From: JAFLUQ01 sp964537995
GTDB taxonomy: Bacteria; Bacillota; Clostridia; UMGS1883
Assembly (NCBI GenBank): GCA_964537995.1
Contig: CAZICW010000034.1
Coordinates: 1-16,586 of the forward strand
Reading direction: 5' to 3'
DNA: 16,586 nucleotides
The notes below the pieces were generated by a model. That model was not told where the DNA came from. It worked only from the letters and a program-made list of their open reading frames with translations, and searched no databases. The translations under genes and the position numbers were made by a program. Each line of letters opens with the position of its first letter. The first letter of the stretch is position 1. Positions 8,032 to 15,572 of this stretch are shown in pieces.

Positions 8032-10311
8032 TTACTCGTCGAGCGGGTCAAAAATGCTTTCAAAATTGTACATACAGTCGTTGCCGTCAGTTGTGAACCG
8101 AAGAATGTATGAGCTTTCTATTGCGTTACGCACACTGCCGCGGAGCGAAGCGTCGCCAATGGTTATATAGCGCACGGCGTTCCTCACGGTTACGCTGTTG
8201 CGCTCGGCGGACTGAACGACAAAAACATTTTTCGCTTTGGAAATAAAATCCATATAGTCGTAGAAAAGCTGAGTTTCGTCGTCGGAGCCGTTCGGAGCGG
8301 TTTTTGTCATAACAATTATATTTTTTGCGGATGTAGAGGCTATCGCGTTTGCCATGTCTGTCCAGTTGCCGCCGCTCAGACGGCCGCTTTCGGGCAGGGA
8401 TATTATCAGGGCGAAGCCTTTGTCAATTGCGCTGAAGCTGTCGGCGGCAATCGGAGTTCTTGCTCCGCTCGGCAGAAGCTCGCTGTCGTATTCGCCGAGA
8501 AAGCCGTAGCTGTCGGCGGCGGATATTTTTTTCAGCCCACGCCGGTAAAGAATGTCGTCGAAAATGGTGCAGGGCTTACTGCCGAAGGAAAAAATACTGA
8601 AGCTGCTTCCGCCGTAAATTTCACCGCGCTTTATGTCATAGCAGACATTTTCTTCCAAAACGGGAGCGGGCTCCGAGGGAGAGCCGACGGTTATAAGCAT
8701 AGACGAAGAAGCGTCGCCGCCGGTGAGTGTAAGAACACTGTACCCTTCGGAAACCGCGGTCAGAACGCCGTCCGAAAGCGACGCAACGGCTTCGTTGCTT
8801 AAGACGGGGGAAAGCAGCGACAAATTGTATACACTGCCGTATACGCCGTCGCTTCCGCTGACCTCCGGAACAACGCAGAGACTTTCTCCGACGGAGAGAT
8901 TAACGTTTTGCGGAAGACTTATTCCGCTCGGCTTTTCAATAACCTCTATATATACCGGCTCAGACGCCTTTCCCTTATATGAAGCGGTAATTACCGCGGT
9001 TCCGCCCGACTCGGGAACAAATATCCCGTCGCTTACCGTGCCTTCGACCCCTTCTATGCTCCAAACCGGTTCTTCGGTGTTCGTCCATACGGCATTGCCG
9101 TATTTGTCATAGAAACGGTACTGTACGGCCGTGCTGTCGCCGACGAGAAGCGTTTCCCTTTCGGCTGAAAGACGCACGCCGACCGCTTCGCCGTCGGACT
9201 CTTCCGAAACTATGGAAACCGCGTTTATGACCTTCCGGTTCTCCGACGGAGAATTTACTACATGAAGCTCGCTGTTCCAAAACGTTTTCGCCATCATTCT
9301 TGTGGAACCGCCGCCGTCAAGGTTGAGGGCGTTTTTACAGCCAAGCTCAAGCGCTATATCGGCAAGCTCCGATTGGGTAACTCCGCGTGAAACGGTCTGA
9401 CGACCGTCAACCGTGATTATGTAAACCACAGTTCCGTCCTCGTTTGTCCCGATGCAGGTGCGCGGCGAATAGCCGGCAATCGTATGGGTGAACGGAACCT
9501 TTTCTCCGTTCAGCAAAAGCAGCGTGCCGCCGCCGAAAACAGTCTCCATATTTTCAAAGGAGGGGAAGGCGGAAATGTTCAGCTCGATTCTGTCGCCGAC
9601 GCTGAAATTGTTCGCGAAAAACATATTTACTCCCTCGCTTACAGCCAAGACATAGCCGTTTTCGGGAATCGCCACGGGAGGCATATTGCGGCGAAACTCA
9701 ACAATTGTGTCATCCTCGACAACCACCTCAAGCACTTCGCCTCCCGGCGCGGGCGAAAAGCCGCCGTTCCAAGCGGACGTATACATCAGAATGTCGCCGT
9801 AGTAGTCCGTATGCTTGTTAAGATGCGTAATTTCCGCCGTTTCCCCGTTGGGCGCGGTTATTGTCATGTTCATTGTCATATAGCTGAAAAACAAATTTTC
9901 GCCGTCATAGAACGCGGCCGCCATGCTTTCGTCGATTTGGGACTGGAGCAGCTCGCCGTCCTTTATCTCCGCGCCGAGGGAAAAGCCTTGCGCGGAGGAG
10001 GGAATAGTGGCGTCAAAAAAGTCGGCGTTGGCTGCCGCAAGCACATTATCCTGCGTTCGGGTGAAGTCCTCGACAGTGAGCAGTTTGTCACAGTCGCCGC
10101 CTTTGAGCAGGTCAAGCTTGACGTTGGGCTGCTCAAGGTCGGCACAAACGCAGGTTATGTTCAGCCAGTAATTGCCGTAAAAGCGTTTTATGCGGCGAAG
10201 CTCAACTCCGTTCGATATAATTTCCGTTTTGTCGTAGGTATATATTTCACCGTATGCCGTAGGAACGGAAAAGGTCAGTATAAGAATGAGCGCAAGAATA
10301 ATTTTTTTCAC
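8032..10311 (-). CDS. Secreted phosphodiester glycosidase (NAGPA) protein with Ig-like domains
   Basis: I place the start at GTG 10311, where AAAGGA lies nine bases upstream and a signal peptide begins at once (KKIILALILILTF, cleavage after AYG); the frame remains open further upstream from a TTG at 10362 but that would put 17 residues before the signal peptide. The product is 759 aa. Residues about 60-362 form a NAGPA domain (phosphodiester glycosidase, cleaving sugar-1-phosphodiester linkages), with AANADFF near 94-99, RTCIGTNEDGTVVYIITVDGR in the middle and the signature NLDGGGSTRM near 329. Two bacterial Ig-like domains follow (about 365-450 and 455-530). The last 215 residues resemble a metallophosphoesterase-like fold without its metal motifs. 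It probably trims or modifies glycan-phosphate polymers outside the cell. A weak stem-loop separates it from the upstream gene. Confidence 0.85.
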   Translation of the reverse strand: MKKIILALILILTFSVPTAYGEIYTYDKTEIISNGVELRRIKRFYGNYWLNITCVCADLEQPNVKLDLLKGGDCDKLLTVEDFTRTQDNVLAAANADFFDATIPSSAQGFSLGAEIKDGELLQSQIDESMAAAFYDGENLFFSYMTMNMTITAPNGETAEITHLNKHTDYYGDILMYTSAWNGGFSPAPGGEVLEVVVEDDTIVEFRRNMPPVAIPENGYVLAVSEGVNMFFANNFSVGDRIELNISAFPSFENMETVFGGGTLLLLNGEKVPFTHTIAGYSPRTCIGTNEDGTVVYIITVDGRQTVSRGVTQSELADIALELGCKNALNLDGGGSTRMMAKTFWNSELHVVNSPSENRKVINAVSIVSEESDGEAVGVRLSAERETLLVGDSTAVQYRFYDKYGNAVWTNTEEPVWSIEGVEGTVSDGIFVPESGGTAVITASYKGKASEPVYIEVIEKPSGISLPQNVNLSVGESLCVVPEVSGSDGVYGSVYNLSLLSPVLSNEAVASLSDGVLTAVSEGYSVLTLTGGDASSSMLITVGSPSEPAPVLEENVCYDIKRGEIYGGSSFSIFSFGSKPCTIFDDILYRRGLKKISAADSYGFLGEYDSELLPSGARTPIAADSFSAIDKGFALIISLPESGRLSGGNWTDMANAIASTSAKNIIVMTKTAPNGSDDETQLFYDYMDFISKAKNVFVVQSAERNSVTVRNAVRYITIGDASLRGSVRNAIESSYILRFTTDGNDCMYNFESIFDPLDE

Positions 10312-10389
10312 GGGAGTCAGTCCTTTCAACTCTATTCTACACTCCTTCGGCAAAAAAGGCAACAGGAAAAATTAAAAATTTGTGTTAAT

Positions 10390-10438
10390 AAAGCGCCGGT
10401 TGCGGCGGAGCGTTCGGTTTGCCGCCGCGAAGCGCTTT
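10390..10438 (-). terminator. Stem-loop between the two minus-strand genes
   Basis: An outer stem AAAGCGC/GCGCTTT (10390-10396 with 10432-10438) encloses an inner stem GCGGCGG/CCGCCGC (10402-10408 with 10422-10428). On the minus strand it follows the stop of the 799-aa gene by a few bases, but the tail (TTTATTAACACAAATTTTT) is only a broken T run. It may be a weak terminator or an mRNA-end structure; some reading into the glycosidase gene seems possible. Confidence 0.5.
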
Positions 10439-10442
10439 CCCG

Positions 10443-12842
10443 TTATACGGAGGCGATTTCGTCGATGCACATATCCGCCAGTTCGCGGGCGTATTCCTCG
10501 GTGCTGCCTTGGCTTACTATGCTGAGCGCCGAGCCTGCTTCGGCGGGCAGGATAAGAACCCAGCCGCGGTCAAAGGTCAGCTTTAGTCCGTCGGTTAAAT
10601 CCGACTCGCGATCGGGGTGAAGCTCCAGCAGTCTCTCAAACGCGGCTGTTCCCTCTCCGCAGTCTACTCCCGTGTGAACCATGTGAGTTTCGGGCAGACA
10701 GGCTGTCAGCTCCGCCAAGGAAGCGTTTTCCGTTTTCATAAAGTCCAAAAGCTTTATAAGCGCGCCAACGGCGTCGAAGGCATAGATAAACTGGTCGCGG
10801 AGCATATCGCTGCCCGTTTTTGTCAGCTCGTGCATAAGCTCGGGCGGAGAGCTGCGGGTGCGGATTACCGCCGCGCCGTAACGCTCCGCAAGCTGCTCAA
10901 CGCCGGACGGAGCGGAGCTTGGAACATAGATACGCGCATTTTTATAGGTGCGCATAACTATCATCGCCGAAAGCAGAGTATAGCTGTCGCGGTCAATTAC
11001 AGTTCCCGCGCTGTTGATAAGAGTAAGCTCCTGGCAGGATGGGTCAATCACCGCGCCCAAGTCGGCGCCGCCGGAAATTACCTTTTCGGAAATCATCGGG
11101 GCGGAGGCGGTCATATAGGCTTCAATATGGCAGTTAAGATCGTTTCCGGCGCTTTTCAGCAGCCTTTCCGCCCAAGGAGAACCGCAGCCGAGAATCAGCT
11201 TATAGCCCAGACTTTGCTTTTTTGTGGAATTTATGAGATTTTTAAGGTAAAACAGCTTGTATTCAAACAGGTACTCCGCTTCGTTTACGGTTTCCGCTCC
11301 GCCGCGCACAAAATCCTCACGCTCAAAGCGGCTGCGCAGTGCGGCAATCAGCTCCGCGTCGGGATCCGCTCCGCCGGAGGTTATTATTCTCGCCTCGCCG
11401 TAGTCGGTGCCGCCGGAGGAATAGACGTTCACGGACACGCCCGCCTTCATTCCGTGAAAGCGAACTCCGCTGCGGCTGACGGGCAGAGGCTGCTCGCCGA
11501 AATCGTAAAGCCTTACTCCCGTGGACAGCGCGCCGCCGACGAAGGCGCTTTTGAGCATTGCCGACGCGGGAGAGCCGTAATCGGATACGGCAAGCCGTTC
11601 ATTCTCGCAAATACTTCCTGCCGCCGCGCCGAGACGGGTGAAAACCTCGGGAGTTATATCGCGTCCAAGCTCGCCGCAGATTCCGGTGCGCGTCCATATT
11701 CTTGAGCTTACGCAATCGCCCCATATCAGATTTCTTTTTTGCACCGTATCGGCGGGCAGCTCCTTGCCCGGCCATATTTTTACCGACGGCTTGACGGCGC
11801 AGTTTTCGCCGACAATGCTGCCGCGCCCTATGACCGCCTGCTCGTATACCGCGCTTCCGCGGCGGAAAATTGTTTCCGCGTCGGCAACGCAGCCTCGGAG
11901 CTGGGCGTTTTCCTCGATTTTTGCTCCGTCAAGCACAACGCTGCGTTTGACGCCGGCGCCGCCGCTTACCGTCACTCCGCGTCCTATGACGCTGTACGGC
12001 TCGATTCTCGCGCCTCTGCAAATTTTGCTCCCGCTTCCTATATATATGGGCGGACGAAGTACGGCGCCCTTTTCGATAACCGCGCCGTCCTCGATTCGTA
12101 TTCCTTCTTCGGTTTGCCGAGGGAGCGAAACGGAAAGCTTGTTGTCCAGAATGTCGCTGTGGCATTTCCTGTAAGCGGAGGCGTCGCATATGTCCGCCCA
12201 AAAGCTCTCGCATTTAACCGCGTAAATTCCGCGTCCGCCGTCAAGAAGCAACGGAAGAATGTCACGCCGAAGGTCGGAGCCTGTGTCGGGCGGAATAAGC
12301 GAAAGTATTTCCGGAGACAGCACATAAATTTCCGCGCTTATATAAGCCGACGCCGCGGCGTGCCAGTCGGGAAGCTCGGAAAAGCGAAGAACTCTGCCGC
12401 TCGCGTCGGTTATGACCGCTCCGTAATCGGGCGCGGAGGGAGCCTTTACAAGAGCCAGTGACGCGGCGCCGCCGCGGCTTCGGTGAAAATCAATTACGCT
12501 TTTTAAATTCGTATCGGTCAGAATACCTCCGCTTATGCAGAGAAAATCGCCGTCGATAAACTCCGCCGCGTTTCTGAGTCCGCCCGCGGTACCTAACGGA
12601 ATATCCTCCGAAAAATAGCTCAGCCGCACTCCCAAAGCCGCTCCGCTGCCGAAATATTCCTTTATTTTGCCGCCCATATAGCCGCAGGTAACGGCAATAT
12701 CCTCAATTCCGTGCTTTTTCAGCAGCCGTATACAATGCTCCAGCAGCGGAGCGTTCATTATACGCACCATAGGCTTGGGCAGCTCGCACGTCAGCGGCCG
12801 AAGCCGCGTTCCTTCGCCTCCCGCCATGATTACAGCCTTCAT
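10443..12842 (-). CDS. Nucleotidyltransferase / beta-helix / phosphomannomutase-like fusion, partly degenerate
   Basis: The start chosen is ATG 12842, eight bases after AGGAG (12855-12851); an ATG at 12848 and a GTG at 12851 are too close to that site. The 799-aa product has a nucleotidyltransferase domain (1-235) with GGEGTRLRPLT and PKPM, a left-handed beta-helix of hexapeptide repeats (about 245-375) and a phosphohexomutase-like region (about 385-799). This is the layout of the long proteins annotated as mannose-1-phosphate guanylyltransferase/phosphomannomutase. However, the metal Asp of the usual SGD is Gly (SGG, 104-106), the FxEKP Lys is Leu (FSELP, 154-158), and the mutase domain has neither a TASHNP phosphoserine loop nor a DGDxDR metal loop. 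It may bind sugar nucleotides or regulate rather than catalyse. Its neighbour is an envelope glycosidase, so a role in wall polymer or glycan metabolism is plausible. Confidence 0.82.
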   Translation of the reverse strand: MKAVIMAGGEGTRLRPLTCELPKPMVRIMNAPLLEHCIRLLKKHGIEDIAVTCGYMGGKIKEYFGSGAALGVRLSYFSEDIPLGTAGGLRNAAEFIDGDFLCISGGILTDTNLKSVIDFHRSRGGAASLALVKAPSAPDYGAVITDASGRVLRFSELPDWHAAASAYISAEIYVLSPEILSLIPPDTGSDLRRDILPLLLDGGRGIYAVKCESFWADICDASAYRKCHSDILDNKLSVSLPRQTEEGIRIEDGAVIEKGAVLRPPIYIGSGSKICRGARIEPYSVIGRGVTVSGGAGVKRSVVLDGAKIEENAQLRGCVADAETIFRRGSAVYEQAVIGRGSIVGENCAVKPSVKIWPGKELPADTVQKRNLIWGDCVSSRIWTRTGICGELGRDITPEVFTRLGAAAGSICENERLAVSDYGSPASAMLKSAFVGGALSTGVRLYDFGEQPLPVSRSGVRFHGMKAGVSVNVYSSGGTDYGEARIITSGGADPDAELIAALRSRFEREDFVRGGAETVNEAEYLFEYKLFYLKNLINSTKKQSLGYKLILGCGSPWAERLLKSAGNDLNCHIEAYMTASAPMISEKVISGGADLGAVIDPSCQELTLINSAGTVIDRDSYTLLSAMIVMRTYKNARIYVPSSAPSGVEQLAERYGAAVIRTRSSPPELMHELTKTGSDMLRDQFIYAFDAVGALIKLLDFMKTENASLAELTACLPETHMVHTGVDCGEGTAAFERLLELHPDRESDLTDGLKLTFDRGWVLILPAEAGSALSIVSQGSTEEYARELADMCIDEIASV

Positions 12843-12971
12843 CTCCATCACTCCTCATGATTTATATAAGTATTATTAGCTTCGGCGGAAAATATATTCC
12901 GAAAAAAATTTTCAAAAAATCATAGGCCCGCTATCCGTATTGAAAAATTTTTCCAAAATTTAAAAAAACAC

Positions 12972-13000
12972 TTGCAATTTATAAAAAGTTGTGATATTAT
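12972..13000 (+). promoter_or_regulatory. Promoter of the rplS operon with A-tract upstream region
   Basis: TTGCAA (12972-12977) and TATTAT (12995-13000) are spaced by 17 bp, and TG at 12992-12993 one base before the -10 makes it an extended -10 promoter. Upstream, runs of A at 12902-12908, 12914-12919, 12943-12947 and 12962-12968 resemble an UP element or curved DNA, as expected for a strongly transcribed ribosomal protein gene. The expected start is near 13007. I could not find a clear promoter for the divergent minus-strand gene in the same gap; an inverted repeat CGGAA-N6-TTCCG lies at 12886-12901. Confidence 0.8.
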
Positions 13001-13006
13001 ATTCTA

Positions 13007-13085
13007 ACGGTGGGCGGTCCTCTGCAGCTTTCGTAAGAACGCTCATATATTTACCGCAAAAGCGGGTGAGAAAGGAGCGTTTTGA
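13007..13085 (+). promoter_or_regulatory. Structured rplS leader, possible L19 autoregulatory element
   Basis: The leader can fold so that AAGAACGCTC (13035-13044) pairs with GAGCGTTTT (13075-13083) through about nine pairs, with a small hairpin CCGC-AAAA-GCGG (13054-13065) inside. The 3' arm starts within the AAAGGAG ribosome binding site (13071-13077), and the enclosed stretch holds the rest of it, so translation could be blocked when the stem is formed. CTTTC (13028-13032) could alternatively pair with GAAAG (13070-13074). L19 leaders are known in Firmicutes; whether this matches that family I could not test. Confidence 0.5.
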
Positions 13086-13427
13086 GTGGACGTTTTAAAG
13101 GCGATTACTCAGGAACAGATCAGAACAGACCTTCCGAAGCTTCAAATTGGCGATACGGTTAAGCTGTATGTGAAAATCAGGGAAGGCAACAAGGAACGCG
13201 TGCAGATGTTTGAAGGCACCGTTATAAGCAAAAAGCACGGAGGAATACAGGAAACTTTCACGGTTCGCCGTATATCCTACGGCGTGGGAGTTGAAAGAAC
13301 CTTCCCCGTAAATTCTCCGAGCATTGACCGCATAGAGGTTGTCCGCCACGGTAAGGTAAGGCGTGCGAAGCTCTACTATCTCCGCGGCAGAGTCGGCAAG
13401 GCGGCAAAGATTACAGAAAAGCTGTAA
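13086..13427 (+). CDS. rplS: Ribosomal protein L19
   Basis: The 113-aa product is full length for bL19 of the large ribosomal subunit, located at the 30S-50S interface where it contributes to intersubunit bridges. Family blocks are clear: GDTVKLYVKIREGNKERVQ, FEGTVISKKHGG, FTVRRISYGVGVERTFP, then SPSIDRIEVVRHGKVRRAKL with YYLRGRVGKAAKI at the end. The start is GTG 13086, with AAAGGAG eight bases upstream. It is the first gene of an operon with lepB, rbgA, a Nudix gene, rnhB and yraN; the following hairpin may limit readthrough so that L19 is made in excess over the rest. Confidence 0.98.
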   Translation: MDVLKAITQEQIRTDLPKLQIGDTVKLYVKIREGNKERVQMFEGTVISKKHGGIQETFTVRRISYGVGVERTFPVNSPSIDRIEVVRHGKVRRAKLYYLRGRVGKAAKITEKL

Positions 13428-13433
13428 GCAAAG

Positions 13434-13464
13434 AAGGGTTGTCCGACGGACAACCCTTTCGGCA
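13434..13464 (+). terminator. Hairpin between rplS and lepB (leaky terminator or attenuator)
   Basis: AAGGGTTGTCC (13434-13444) and GGACAACCCTT (13448-13458) form a perfect 11-bp stem with a 3-nt GAC loop, starting 7 bases after the rplS stop. It is followed by TTTCGGCATTTT rather than a continuous T run. This would be expected to terminate only partially, or to protect the rplS mRNA end, while letting some transcripts continue to lepB. Confidence 0.65.
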
Positions 13465-13495
13465 TTTTGTCAGATGTGTTAAAGGAGAGCTAAAA

Positions 13496-14206
13496 ATGGA
13501 CGAGGATAAAAAAATAAACGAGGTTCCCGAGGAAAAAGCGGAAGAGAAAAAAACGGAGAATGAAGAAGCGGCGAATGAAAATTCGGCCGAGGGCGAAATT
13601 ACAGCCGACGCCGCGGCTCCAGCCGAAGCGACGGAGAAGGTCGGCAAGGCTGTCGAAAAAACGCTTAAAAAAGAAATCATAGAATGGGCGGAAGCATTGA
13701 TTGTAGCTGTTGTCGTCGCACTCGTCATACGCAGCTTTGTTTTCACGGTTGTGCGCGTGGACGGTCATTCCATGGACAGCACTCTTGCCAACAACGACCG
13801 CCTTATCGTGTGGCGGCTGGGATACGAGCCGAAGCAGGGCGACATAATTATTTTCGCTCCCGATATTCCCGACAATGTGGGGCGCAACCCCTTTAATAAA
13901 ATTTATTGGGTCAAGCGCGTTATTGCCGTCGGCGGACAGCACGTGGAAATTGACTATGCCGACAACGCGGTTTATGTGGACGGCGAAAAGCTTGACGAGC
14001 CGTACATCAAGGAAGAAATGGTCGCGCCCGCAAGCAATGCGACAATATCCTCAATCGACCTTGAGGAAGGACAGGTGTTCCTTATGGGCGACAACCGCAA
14101 CAGCAGCCGCGACTGCCGTTATATAGGCCCTGCCGATGTGGATTCGATAGTGGGCAAGGCAGTGTTGCGCTTTTGGCCTCTCAGTTCCTTTGGCGGAGTT
14201 AATTAA
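13496..14206 (+). CDS. lepB: Signal peptidase I
   Basis: The start is ATG 13496, eight bases after AAAGGAG (13481-13487); the frame is open upstream to 13439, but that part lies in the hairpin. The 236-aa membrane protease removes signal peptides from exported proteins. Residues 1-60 are very rich in Glu, Lys and Ala and should be a cytoplasmic tail. A single transmembrane segment lies at about 63-84. Box B contains the catalytic serine (Ser92 in GHSMDSTL), the general base is Lys140 in WVKRVIAVGG, and box E reads GDNRNSSRDCRYIG (198-211). The C-terminus ends WPLSSFG. The charged tail is longer than in typical Firmicutes enzymes. Its stop abuts the rbgA start, so the two are probably translationally coupled. 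Confidence 0.96.
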   Translation: MDEDKKINEVPEEKAEEKKTENEEAANENSAEGEITADAAAPAEATEKVGKAVEKTLKKEIIEWAEALIVAVVVALVIRSFVFTVVRVDGHSMDSTLANNDRLIVWRLGYEPKQGDIIIFAPDIPDNVGRNPFNKIYWVKRVIAVGGQHVEIDYADNAVYVDGEKLDEPYIKEEMVAPASNATISSIDLEEGQVFLMGDNRNSSRDCRYIGPADVDSIVGKAVLRFWPLSSFGGVN

Positions 14207-15055
14207 ATGGATATTCAGTGGTTCCCCGGACATATGGCGAAAACACGCCGCATGATTTCGGACAATATCAAACTGTGCGACTGTGTGGCGGAAATCGTGG
14301 ACGCGCGTTGTCCGAGCAGCAGCCGTAATCCCGAACTTTCCAAGCTTACGGGAGGCAAAAAGAGCTTCATAATAATAAATAAGTGTGACATAGCCGACCC
14401 CTCGGAAACGGAAAAGTGGCAGAAACGCTTTTCCGCAGAGGGGCTTATGTCGTTTTGCACAAGCTCGTCGGATAATAGAGGCACAAAAGGAATAATTGAA
14501 CTGACGAATCGTCTGCTTGCTGACGAAATTGCAAAAAATCGGGCAAAGGGCTTGGTAAATAAGCCCGTGCGCATAATGGTATGCGGTATTCCGAATGTGG
14601 GAAAAAGCTCGTTTATAAACAAGCTTAACGGGAAAAGCGCCGTAAAGGTCGCCGACCGTCCCGGAGTGACGAGGGGAAGACAGTGGATAACCTTAAAAAA
14701 CGGCGTAGAGCTTCTGGATACTCCCGGCATACTTTGGCCCAAGCTCGATGACAGAAATACGGCTCTGAATTTGGCGTTTACGGGCGCGATAAAGGACGAT
14801 GTTCTTGACGTTGAGGAGCTTGCGGCGGAGCTTTGCCTGTTTTTGAAGGAAAACTATCCTGCCGCGCTCACGGAGCGCTACGGCGCGGAGCCGGAAGGGA
14901 AAATTTCAGGCTTTGATATTCTGGAGGAAATATGCCGCCGCAGAGGTTTTATCGTAAAGGGCGGCGAGGTTGATATGCTGCGCGGCGCAAATGTGCTGCT
15001 GGACGAATTCAGAAGCGCAAGGCTCGGACGGATAACGCTTGAAAAGGCGTTCTGA
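14207..15055 (+). CDS. rbgA: Ribosome biogenesis GTPase RbgA (YlqF)
   Basis: The 282-aa protein is a circularly permuted GTPase needed for a late step of 50S assembly in Firmicutes. The motifs appear in permuted order: G4 NKCD (58-61), G1 GIPNVGKSS (127-135), G2 within PGVTRG (152-157) and G3 DTPG (171-174). The N-terminal WFPGHMAK carries His9, the residue proposed as catalytic in the Bacillus subtilis protein. The C-terminal helical domain (about 185-282) binds rRNA. The ATG directly follows the lepB stop codon, with GGAG (14195-14198) inside lepB as binding site. Adjacency to rplS is conserved in Firmicutes and fits a shared job in the large subunit. Confidence 0.97.
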   Translation: MDIQWFPGHMAKTRRMISDNIKLCDCVAEIVDARCPSSSRNPELSKLTGGKKSFIIINKCDIADPSETEKWQKRFSAEGLMSFCTSSSDNRGTKGIIELTNRLLADEIAKNRAKGLVNKPVRIMVCGIPNVGKSSFINKLNGKSAVKVADRPGVTRGRQWITLKNGVELLDTPGILWPKLDDRNTALNLAFTGAIKDDVLDVEELAAELCLFLKENYPAALTERYGAEPEGKISGFDILEEICRRRGFIVKGGEVDMLRGANVLLDEFRSARLGRITLEKAF

Positions 15056-15079
15056 TTGTCTTGATTGGAGTGAAATGCT

Positions 15080-15538
15080 ATGGCGGACAGGACGGAAAGA
15101 GTTGAGCTGACCAATATGTGCATGATATATAACGGAGAAGAGGTGCTTGTTCAGGAGAGGGCTTCCTCCGACTGGCAGGGACTGACCTTCCCCGGGGGAC
15201 ACGTCGAAAGGGAAGAATCGTTTGTCGGAGCCGTAATCCGTGAAGTGTATGAGGAAACCGGACTTAAAATCGAGAAGCCCGCGCTGTGCGGAGTCAAGCA
15301 GTGGATTGAGGAAAACAGAAGGTATATCGTGCTGTGCTACAAAACCGACAGGTTTGAGGGCGAAATACATTCCTCGAATGAGGGAAAGGTGTATTGGATG
15401 CCCTTGAAGACTATGCGCCGGAGCGGGGAAAGGCTCGCAAGCGGAATGGAAAGTATGATGAATTTGTTTACCGACGATTCCGTATCGGAGGAATATGATT
15501 GGCTTGAAAACGGAAAATGGAAAAGCATTGTGCAATAA
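15080..15538 (+). CDS. Nudix hydrolase, MutT-like
   Basis: This 152-aa protein has a complete Nudix box at residues 40-62 (G-x5-E-x7-RE-x2-EE-x-G-L), including Glu55, Glu58 and Glu59 for metal binding, so it should hydrolyse a nucleoside diphosphate linked to another moiety. The N-terminal RVELTNMCMIYNGEEVLVQER and PGGHVE segments resemble the 8-oxo-dGTP diphosphatase group, which cleans the nucleotide pool, but the substrate cannot be read from the sequence. The start at 15080 follows GGAG (15067-15070). It lies between rbgA and rnhB, with short gaps (24 and 34 bp), so it is co-transcribed. It is not part of the usual rplS-rbgA-rnhB cluster as I know it from Bacillus. Confidence 0.93.
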   Translation: MADRTERVELTNMCMIYNGEEVLVQERASSDWQGLTFPGGHVEREESFVGAVIREVYEETGLKIEKPALCGVKQWIEENRRYIVLCYKTDRFEGEIHSSNEGKVYWMPLKTMRRSGERLASGMESMMNLFTDDSVSEEYDWLENGKWKSIVQ

Positions 15539-15572
15539 AACCGCATTTAATGCGCCTGATGAGGAGATATTT

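Noticed and set aside
10312..10362. TTG 10362 as start of the phosphodiester glycosidase
   Set aside because: It would place 17 residues before the signal peptide; GTG 10311 has AAAGGA at a good distance and begins the signal peptide directly.
9484..10620. Plus-strand open frame of 378 codons
   Set aside because: It runs antisense through the NAGPA gene and into the next gene; the minus strand encodes clear family motifs and the plus-strand product shows none.
10617..11705. Plus-strand open frame of 362 codons, and another at 11739-12461
   Set aside because: Both are antisense to the nucleotidyltransferase fusion gene, in GC-rich codons that keep the reverse frame open by chance; no ribosome binding site or domain was recognised.
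15495..15572. Upstream start of rnhB at ATG 15495
   Set aside because: The GGAGG lies only 3 bases before it, the added 26 residues overlap the Nudix gene and do not resemble RNase HII; ATG 15573 has a well-placed GAGGAG.
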